DNA from: Vesta saturnalis
Taxonomy: Eukaryota > Arthropoda > Insecta > Coleoptera > Lampyridae
DNA length: 64,000 nucleotides
Reading direction: 5' to 3'
Assembly (NCBI GenBank): GCA_036346205.1
Contig: JARFJB010001357.1
Span: forward strand, 239,501-303,500
Within the stretch, counting starts at the first letter, position 1, and every line of letters begins with the position of its first letter. Positions 21,953 through 33,200 of the stretch are shown piece by piece. A program made the position numbers and the translations under genes. The notes under the pieces were generated by a model. The model did not search any database, was not told where the DNA came from, and saw nothing but the letters and a program-made list of their open reading frames with translations.

Positions 21953-24900
21953 ATGAAACAAAAATATAGTCTAATATGGGTGTATTTTTTCATTATATCA
22001 ATAAATGCAGAAACAAATACTCCAGTTTTGACCGGAAATTCAAGTTTAAGTGAAAGTGTTGTAACCACTAGTCAAGAACTAATAAAACAACAAGAAACTC
22101 AGCATATCTTGAAACCTATAAGCGAAAGTCGATCATCTACACAAGAAATAGATCGAACTGCAGTGTCAATAAATTCATCTGAATTCACGCAACAAAACAA
22201 ATTTAGTGATTTTAGACCTAGCCCACTAGTTAACACATTTTATGAATACAATAGATTTCCGGTTGTACCAGCATTACCAGAACCTAAGTTTTTTTCTGGA
22301 CTAAGTATTGAAGATAAACCCACGAAGATTGAAAACCGTCCTTGGCCAGATAAACCAACAATTTTAAATTTACCGCCAACTGCTGCACGTCCATCTTGGA
22401 ATAATAAAATAAATTTTCCAACTCAAACCCCTTATCAGATGGCAAATGATCAACCGTATCCATTTCTAACAAATGGAAATTATTTAGAAACTACAACTAG
22501 AAGCCAGTATTTATATGCGCCTCCACCACCTGAATACGACACTTCAACTAAAACTTCAAACTTTGATAACCAACAGGGTTATTCAAAATTTGGTGGACTG
22601 AATGTAGGAAACTCGTTAAACAGTATTACAAATAAATTTGGAGATTTTTTTAATCAAAAGGGTGGTTTTTTTGGAAATGGTCCAACGGGTCCTATAAGTC
22701 CTAGTGGAAATGCAATGGTGCATAAAACACATTTTGAGCAAGCGCAGCCAATTATAGCTTATGAACCTCCAATGCAATCACCGTGGAAGAAAGTAATAAA
22801 ATTTTTAACTGCTCTTATTCCTATCGGGTTACTTATTAGTGCATTGACCCCAACAATAATTAATGTCGCTCCAATGAACAACACGTAAGTTTTAAAATTT
22901 GTCTTTTTATTGCAAACTATTTTTTTATAGACAAGCCCGGGGACGAGCAGATGATGTAGATTCCACAAGAGAGTTAATAAAATCATTAACTTACATCAAT
23001 TCCTTAAATGTTGATGGATGCGAAGAAAAAATGATATGTGAATTGTTATTGCGAACTGGTTCCTCTTCAGCAGAAAGGCAAATTGAAAATTTAATGAAAA
23101 TTATTACAGAACAGTAAGTATCCACCAATTCAATAATCAATAACTGTCATCATAAATGAAGGGAAGGTAATTACGTAAGTGCATACTTGAATATTTTTTA
23201 AATACATAGACTCCTGTTAGGGAAGATTGGATTATCGGGTAGAACGTTCATTCTAGATCTCTTTAGTCCGTAATAACTCAAAGACTAGAAAAAATGGTAC
23301 CATTTAAAATTGTCATACGTGTCCAAGACCTAAATTTGCAAATCACAGAACATTTTGGTGATCGACACATGGGGTTACTCAATTAAAAGTGCTTAATTTC
23401 AGGTACACAAAGCCAAACCAAACACAATACGTATAACGGCACTGATATTACGTGGTTCGGCTTCACGGAAGTAGATAATGTGTTATAGAAATATTACTTA
23501 GTTTACATCTCCCTGGTGTTTATTTAAATCAAAACAAAATTATAGTAATTAGCACTACACTCAACAAATCGTTGTTAATAGGTTTAATCAGCTTTAATAC
23601 TAACTGTATAGTCTGAAGCAGACAACGTATAGTTCATTCAAATTCATTAAAAATTTCTAATATTGTGCAAGTACCCTAGGTTTTTCTATGAAACATGTAG
23701 TTATAACCTTTATAATAAATTTTATCATACCATTCTGGGTACCTCCAACTTGCTACATGATTTTTTCGGTGGTCGATGCTAGTTAACACAATAATGGAGC
23801 TTCACACTGTTCACGTCACTACAAGATACTTTTAAATAGGTAAAGTTAAAATTATGAGAGAATTCCGATGTCGAATTAGCGCTTGTATTCAAACACTACG
23901 GTCGAACGTGCAACTTAGTCGCTTGTACACATGTTGTATGACGAAGACGGAAAGAAATCTGTTGTATATAACCCCGCAGGTGGTAAACTAAAACCTACAT
24001 TGTACGTTAAAACGTAGGTTCAATTTAAGTACGTGCGTTAGAAGAAGATGCAAATGTGCATCGTCATGTTACGTAAATAGCAAATATCGACTTAAAATCA
24101 TTTACACAGCGATACTGCAATTAAATAATTCTCATTTATTTAAATCATATTCATTATGACGACATAAACAATTATGTTTCTAAAAGTACTTATACAATTA
24201 AAAAACAATTTCTCATGAGCCCGAATACCTACATAAAATATTAAAATACAATTTATATAAAATCGTTTTACTATCTGATGCTTACGGTTTATTCCTTAAT
24301 TCGGTTCCTCCAACAAGTCCCTTAAATTTTAAATTATGATATTTTTTACAAATTGATTATTATTTTCAGTTATTTTTGTAACTTTTAGCTATAATTGTAC
24401 ACAAAAAAAAAACTAGTTAAGAAAATTGAAATCCCAAGGTTTATTTTGGTTTTAAAAAGCGTTTCAAATTTCAATTTTACACAAAAAAGACGAACTTTAC
24501 TTCACAAAATTCAAAAACTGAAATTTTATGGTTTTTGTCTTTCACAAAAACTTTTTAAGTATAAGTCTACACAAAACAATCAGCAGATTCACTAATCACT
24601 GTCATCATAATTCCAATCACTGTCTTGTGTATCACTCTTACCGACAGAAATTATCAACGGTTCCACCATTACCATTTCAGTTTTTTAATTTTGTGAAGTA
24701 AAGTTCTTCTTTTTTGTGTAAAATTGGAATTCAAAACGTTTTTCGAAACCAAAAAAATTTTTTTGCTATTTATGTGAAGACATGCCGACGCATATTTGCA
24801 TCTTCTTCTAACATATGGACTTAAATTGAATCTACGTTTTAACGCATAGTATAGGTTTTAGTTCACCACCCGCGGGGCTATACACAACAAATTTCTTTCC

Positions 24901-27612
24901 GTCTTCGTCATATAACATGTGTAAAAACGACAAAGTTGCACGTTCGACCTCAGTGCTTGAATAAAAGCACCAATCCGATTTAGTAAAACGAGTTTATATA
25001 AATTGTATATTAATATTTTATGTAGGTATTCGGGCTCATCAGAAATTGTTTTTTAACTGTTTAGGTATTTTTTGGAACTTAATTCTCCACATCGTCATAG
25101 TGAGTTTATTTATGCATATTTTAAGTAAATGAGAATTATTCGATTTCATTTAGTTAAGTTTGTAACATTTTAAAAACGATATAAGTAAAAAATTGAAGTA
25201 CCGCTGTGTAAATGATTTTAAGTCGATATTTGCCACTTATGTAAAGACATTCCGATGCACAGTTGCATCCTCTTCTAACGCATGTACTTAAATTGAACCC
25301 ATGTTTTAACGTATAGTGTGGATTTTAGTTCACCACCCGCGGGGTTATACACAACAAATTTCTTTCCGTCTTCGTTATATAACATGTGTGAAAACGACAA
25401 AGTTGAATAAAAGCGCTAATCCGATATCGGAATTCTATCATAATTTCAACTTGCAAAGTCAAAAATTAAAAAAATATGTGATCAACCAGTTCTAAGAGAA
25501 ATCTTGGAATGCACGAGTACGTAGATAGTATCGTCATAATCTGGCCACATAAAATAGAAAAATTAAGAAGCTCCTTTAGCTAATAAATAAGTTCAACGCT
25601 CAACTTTACTGAGAAAAATATGCGCTATGGAAAAACTCATAGACATAAGTTAGAAATTATATAGTATTTTAAATCGTACGCAATTTCATCATTAATCTAT
25701 TTACTATATTCTGTACTTTGGCCTCATCTCTTGGCGGCAGTAGAATAACATTCTTGCTAACATTGCGGATTTTGGTTAGTACTAAAGTACCTTCAGGTAA
25801 TGCTTAATTTTGGAAATTTTCAATTTAATTGAACTGTACTGTATTTAAACTTTCAAATTCCGAAACATTAAACCATTGACTACATAATATATACTCAATG
25901 ATTAAACTTAATTGTGTAAACTATTCCATTTCCATTAATGCGTAAGGTCAGTATTGCGTAAATCCATTTTTAACATTTAACACCTTACATTCACATTATA
26001 CATATGGTTACATTACATCTCGACAATCGTCAAATCGAACAGTTTTCCTCCAGTGTACTTTAAGAGAGGAACTACTTTACGTAGATTGCAATTGGGTTCT
26101 ATAAGGAAGGGGTATAAAACATTCCAAAATATTCATAATTCACAAATGCTTGAAATTTTGGGGGCGCTAATAAATCTTCATCATTAATGCAATGAATTGG
26201 TTGATGTCCATACATATATTTAATTTTTTCTGAATTAACCACACTAAAGATGTGGCCATGATATTCTATGATGCCAATATATTCAGCTAAGGGATCCTTA
26301 ATTTTACATTTGCTAGAAATTTGTTAACATATACCGATTGTTTTATGTGAAGCTTCAGAAATGACTTTTTACGTTGATATTATTTTTATTTGGTGTTTTT
26401 ACTTTTGTTTCTCTTAATACCAATTTAACAGAACATCACAATGCACCTTTATCTATCCAAAAACCAGCTTTTACTAAGATCATTGATTAAACCACCAATT
26501 AATCTTTAACACGATACGCAAAATGCAATATTTTGCGACTGTTTCTAATAATTCTGGCACATCTTGTATTTTATTGTCTGAGAACACTGTAACTTTTTAA
26601 AGTAGCACACAGCACAGCTCTATTTTTGATGATATTAAAGTTCGTCATTGAATGGAGCGATTTACGCTCAATTTTTCCCATCTTCAAAGAAGCGATAGGT
26701 TTTAGGAACCTGATTAAAATAGAGCAAACATGGGGCCACATAGGGATCGCAATGTAGCCATCTTGTGGCCATTATGTAGGCAGCAGTAGATTTTGTATTA
26801 CTTTGGTATCCATTTGTAACTTTATATTTTTTGCGACATTTCGTAACCTAATGTTCAAAATAATTTTGTTTTGTGTTATGAAACGTGTAAAATGAGCCAA
26901 AGTGTAAAATGTTCTATTTATAATAATGGTTATTGTTGTAAAATAACAAAGAGCTTATGTAATGTTTTTAGAAAGTGTTCCACTCCAACCAAAACATTGT
27001 TAACTATTACCGTGTTACGAAACTTCATTTCCCGACCTTTTGTGTATTGTTTATTTAATTATGTCCAGTTGAATATGTGCCACATTGGTAGCGTTGATCG
27101 GTTATTTATTGAGAAATATTTTCTACAATTTTATTTTAATTAACATTACTCTTTAGTTTTTCACAATTTTACACTTACATCATAACTTGATTAAATGTTG
27201 AATTTGTTCTTTGATTATGTTATTTTTCATAGTTAGCCTTTCTTCGTTAGAGGGTGTTCTGATTTGTCACCTTCAAGGCAGAATAATAATATTTAATTCG
27301 GTAAAGATGCAGCTCTGCTTTACCAAAATAAAAATAGATTTCGTAGTTGGCTTTTAAATACGTTTATCACACTGTTACATAAATAGGAGAGTAATATAGT
27401 TCGTTTTTATATTTCATAAATTTATGCAATAATAATTACCATTTATGGAAAACGATAACTGTAATTGTTATCGAAACGTTTAAGCTTATATAAAAGGTAG
27501 ATAAAAATACACAATTTTATACCCCCGTTTACATTTTCATTAAAAAAACTGTTCGCATAACATGCACGTTTACACAATTGTAATAAAATCTGGAGTATCT
27601 CCACTCAACATT

Positions 27613-27692
<80 letters not shown>

Positions 27693-28472
27693 CCATAAAA
27701 GTACTAGCAGATTTAAATAAACTTAACTTTTTTGATCTCATGTTATACATATCCTTCAGCATTTTCATTCTGCTCTAAAAACTCCAAACTTAAGTTTCTT
27801 AAGGATATTCACATTTTGTTTAATACATATTTTAATAGTATTTTAAGATGAACTTTCAAATAATAATGTAGGTAACGTCCAATTGTATTTAAACCAAAAA
27901 ATCAAAATACATTTCTAAGTATGAAAATGTAAACTATCACCATTATCACACATAATAAAATACTTTTCTTTTTTGGTTTTTTTAATGGTGTATTTTAAAT
28001 TATACAATCTAAACGTTTCGATTACACTTACAGTTATCTTGATCAGTAGTAATATCTGTTAAAATTGTTAAAGATGTAAACAATTTTAACAAATATTGCT
28101 ACTGACGAAGATAACTGTAAGTGTTATCGAAACGTTTAGATTGTATAATTTAAAATACACCATTAAAAAACCAAAAAAAGATAAGTATTTCACATTTCTA
28201 AGTAGGTTCTAAAAGCTACGCGTGTACAAAATTTAGAATAAGTACGCCATTATAAGTGTAAATGGATATTAAAATAAAATTTAAAATAATTTAACAAAAA
28301 AAAATTCCGTTTCGGGCGTTAGAACTCTCCTTCCTTACATTATTAGTCCAATCGTTTAGCCATGTGGCTGTTAGTTAACTTAATTTTTAATTTGTATTGT
28401 TGGCGTATTAAATTGAAACAGATTTTTAATTTTTACTATTTTTGTTCATTTTTAGTCCGATAATCAAGCTGA

Positions 28473-28535
<63 letters not shown>

Positions 28536-29307
28536 TACAGAAGTTTATACAATCGACTTTTTTTTCACTACCGCTAAATCGACTTATTAGGTCAATTTAC
28601 AACTTTTAGCCAAGTTTCGCCAAGATCAGGATGTTTGCATCTCTGTGTGTTAGTGTGTTTGTGTGTTAGAGTGTTTGTGTGTTTGTGTTTTTTGTGTTTG
28701 TGTGTATGTGTGTTTGTGTGCTTGTGTTTGTGTGTTTGTGTGTTTGTGTGTTTGCGTGTTTGAGTGTTTGTGTGATTGTGTATTTGAGTGTTTGTCTGTT
28801 TGTGTTTGTGTGTTTGTGTGTATGTGTGTTTGTGTGCTTGTGTGCTTGTGTGTTTGTGTGTTTGTGTGTTTGCGTGTTTGTGTGTTTGTGTGTTTGTGTG
28901 TTTGTGTGTTTGTGTGTTTGTGTGTTTGTGTGTTTGTGTTTGAGTGTTTGTGTGATTGTGTATTTGAGTGTTTGTCTGTTTGTGTGTTTGTGTGTATGTG
29001 TGTTTGTGTGCTTGTGTGTTTGTGTGTCTGTATGTTTGTGTGTTTGTGTGTTTGTGTGTTTGTGTGTTTGTGTGTTTGTGTGTTTGTGTGTTTGTGTGTT
29101 TGTGTGTTTGTGTGTTTGTGTGTTTGTGTGTTTGTGGTTTTTGCGTGTTTGCGTGTCTGCGTGTCTGCGTGTCTGCGTGTCTACCAATCTGTGTGCCTGT
29201 GTGTCTGTGTGTCTGTGTGTCTGTGTGTCTGTGTGTCTGTGTGTCTGTGTGTCTGTGTGTCTGTGTGTCTGTGTGTCTGTGTGTCTGTGTGTTTGTGTGT
29301 CTGTGTG

Positions 29308-29374
<67 letters not shown>

Positions 29375-29522
29375 GTGTGTGTGTGTGTGTTTGTGTGTCT
29401 GTGCGTATGTGTGTCTGTGTATCTGTGTGTCTGTGTGTCTGTGTGTCTGTGTCTCTGAGTATCTGTGTGTCTGTGTGTCTGTGTGTCTGTGTGTCTGTGT
29501 TTCTGTGTGTCTGTGTGTTTGT

Positions 29523-29587
<65 letters not shown>

Positions 29588-30186
29588 TATGTGTGTGTGT
29601 GTGTGTTTGTGTGTCTGTGCGTATGTGTGTCTGTGTATCTGTGTGTCTGTGTGTCTGTGTCTCTGAGTATCTGTGTGTCTGTGTGTCTGTGTGTCTGTGT
29701 GTCTGTGTGTCTGTGTGTCTGTGTGTCTGTGTGTCTGTGTGTCTGTGTGTCTGTGTGTCTGTGTGTCTGTGTGTCTGTGTGTCTGTGTGTCTGTGTGTCT
29801 GTGTGTCTGTGTGTCTGTGTGTCTGTGTGTCTGTGTGTCTGTGTGTCTGTGTGTCTGTGTGTCTGTGTGTCTGTGTGTCTGTGTGTCTGTGTGTCTGTGT
29901 GTCTGTGTGTCTGTGTGTCTGTGTGTCTGTGTGTCTGTGTGTCTGTGTGTCTGTGTGTCTGTGTGTCTGTGTGTCTGTGTGTCTGTGTGTCTGTGTGTCT
30001 GTGTGTCTGTGTGTCTGTGTGTCTGTGTGTCTGTGTGTCTGTGTGTCTGTGTGTCTGTGTGTCTGTGTGTCTGTGTGTCTGTGTGTCTGTGTGTCTGTGT
30101 GTCTGTGTGTCTGTGTGTCTGTGTGCCTCTGTGTCTGTGTGCCTGTGTGTCTGTGTGTCTGTATGTCTATGTGTCTGTGTTTCTCT

Positions 30187-30217
<31 letters not shown>

Positions 30218-33200
30218 GGCGGGCGGCGCGCTTGCGTGCGTGTGGATGTGTGCTAGTATTCACGATAACTCTCGAACGATAATACTTACGTACTTAGAAT
30301 TTTGGCTTGAAAATGACTAGATTTTGGAAGAAATCCATCGGCGGATAGGGGGGGGGTTATTAGGGTCAGTATTTGGTTCATATCAGACAGAGATTAATAT
30401 TAAGATAAGGAGGAACAGTATGGGAATCTTGAAAAGTTGTATAATTTAGGGCATGCTCACATGTAGTTTGCAAAAATTCATTTTTGTATATCGTTTCCGA
30501 GACTTAAAACAAAATGTAATTTTTGGGTTTTTCTTTTTTCGTAATTCCTTCATTTATTCTAAAAGGTCACTGTTTGAATTCTATTAGATGGCGTTTTCAA
30601 ATTTTTTATTCGACGTTTCGTCTCCGTGTAACCATCATCAGCTTTTTTTTTATATCGCTGCAACCAAGGAAGCACGAATTATTACGAATTTAACCATGTA
30701 TTATCTATTATGGTTTTGAAGCTGAAAAATTCGGATTGTCATTTTTACATCTTTCATACATTAATTAATATTAGATGGCTTTGATAATAACACTTGTTTA
30801 ACAGTTTGTTGAAAACTGTTTAACTTAGTTTTGTTGCGTTGAGATCGTTGTTGTTATTTGAATTGTACGTATTTTATGTTGTTTTTATTACCATTACTTC
30901 GTGGGTTGCTTATTTGGTGTTTTTTAGTTAATTCATAATTATAATTAATCAATAAGTGTATCTATGGAAAGACGAAATTGTACAAACGAAGAAAATTTCG
31001 ATATGTTGACATGCTACATGTTTTCCCACAGAAATTGTGTAGTTACTGAGCTGATGTATTTGGATTAATATCCTGAACGATGGCAACCTGGTAAATCCAT
31101 CTTTAGACGTTTGGAATCTAATTTAAAAGTATTTGGTTCATTTACAAAACCTATTCTATCCCGTCAAAGACAATCAGCTAATACCGTTTTACAAGCCGTT
31201 GTTGAAAACCCTGAAGTATCGACAAGACAAATTGAACATCGTACTGGTATAGCTAATTCTACAGCACAATTCATTTTGAATAAGAATAAGTTTCATCTAT
31301 ATAAATTTCGAGTTTTTCAGGGTCCTAGACCAGCGATCAGGAGTGGCGAGCAGGTTTTTGCGAATGGTATACTAGAACATGTGACGAAGATCTAAATTTT
31401 CCTTTTAAAATAATTTGGTCTGATGAAAGCACATAATAACCAACAATGCAATTTTCAACCGACGTAGCAAACATTATTGGACAAAATCCTTATTTAAAAA
31501 TAGAATCAAGGCGTCAACATAGATTTGGATTTAATATGTGGATGTGCATTTTGGGACGAAGAATAATAAGACCTTCTATTTACCACAATAATTTAAATGC
31601 CGAACGATATCTAAACTTGCTAGGGACTGATTTGGAAAATGCCTTGGATGAACTACCTCTAGCACTTGTTAACAACTGTTGGTTTCAGCAAGATGGTGCC
31701 CCAGCACATAACTCAAGAAATGTATAGGAGTATCTGTCATTGGGCTTTACAGGAAAATAAATTGGAACTTCCAGTGAAGTAGCTTGAACAGCCCGATCAC
31801 CCGATTTAAGTCCGTTGGATTTTCTTCTGTGGGGTTACCTGAAAAACCAAGTCTATGATGTGAGTTTTGAAAATGAAGAGTAGTTGTTAGTATTGGTTAT
31901 GGCAGCAGAAATGCTAGACCGTGTTTTAAATTCTTCAGTAAAGAGAGTTTACTTGTGTCTAGAAAATAACGGCAACCTATTTGAACAGTTATTGTAATTA
32001 TTTAACTTTAATTAAATAGGTTTAAAAGATTGCAGTTGTTAAATTTGTACATAAAAAAATATTATCAAATACCAATATTAATCCGAATTTTTCTTAAAAC
32101 TTAGCTTCAAAACGATAATGTGTAATGGTTAAATTCGTTAAAAAAATACTATTGGATGCAGGGTGTTTCTGTGTTTGCGGCGGTATAAAAAAATAAAGTT
32201 AATGATGGTTTTTCGCATACGAAACGTCGAATAAAGTATTTTTAAACGCCATGTAATAGAATTCAAAAAGTGACAATGAAACCTTTGGTTTTTAAAAATC
32301 TTTTAAAATAAATGAAGGAATTACGAAAAAAGAAAAACTCAAAAATTGCATTTTGTCTTAAATCTCGGAAACGATAAACATTAATGAAGTTTTGCAAACT
32401 ACGTGTGAACATGCCGTAAATTATACAGCTTTTCTCTAATTTAACCGCCTTCGTAACTCTTACCGTTTTTAAGATCCCCATGCTGTTCATCCTTACCTTG
32501 GGCACGCTGTATATTAATCTCTATCTGACATGAACTTTTAAACGTCATTCTGACATTTAAGACAGTTTCGTTAATAACATATAAAGAAGAGATTGCATAG
32601 TTACCCTAAAAACAGTATAATTAAAATACTGATTTTTTTTGGGTTTTTTTAATGGTGTATTTTAAATTATACAATATAAACGTTTCGATTACACTTACAG
32701 TTATCTTCATCAGTAGTAATAACTAATATGTATTAAAATTGTTAAAGATGTTGAAACAGTTTGGTCAAAGTTGAAAAATTTGAACATAAACATCAGCCTG
32801 ATATGAATATAATAGTTATATTAATAGCACAAATGTCAATGAAGTGATCGTTTTCGCTTGTAGTCAGATCAGAAGTGTACCGCTCAAGGAGATTGCAGGA
32901 AGATAAATGCCTTCGAAGATTCTTTACCAGGTGGAATAAACATCCTCAAATTTCTGCTTCTGGGAAAACTTGCCGCTAACGTTCTCTTATCATGTTGAAC
33001 AATTTAAGATATATGTATTCCATCGGACAGCAAACAATACCCTTATGTCCGTGCGTACATTTTCTTGCCAGAAAGACAAATCTTTGCGCGAAAAGTGGCG
33101 GACACAATAAGAAAGTGCCGTCTACAAATAATTCTTTCATACTTGCACTCCATGTTGAATGGTATTCTCTACCAAATATTAATATTCGCTGTGGATCCAC

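Noticed and set aside
28663..30320. Long open frames (up to 539 codons) of Cys/Val/Leu or Thr/His/Gln repeats on both strands
   Set aside because: They are produced by the TGTGTGTT/TGTGTGTC octamer array, which lacks stops in every frame. No start context, splice or composition supports a gene.
30605..30655. Functional hammerhead ribozyme (CTGATGA ... GAAACGTC on the minus strand)
   Set aside because: Both boxes are present, but the sequence between them does not form a convincing stem II and the flanks do not form stem I. Kept only as part of the recurrent stem-loop finding.
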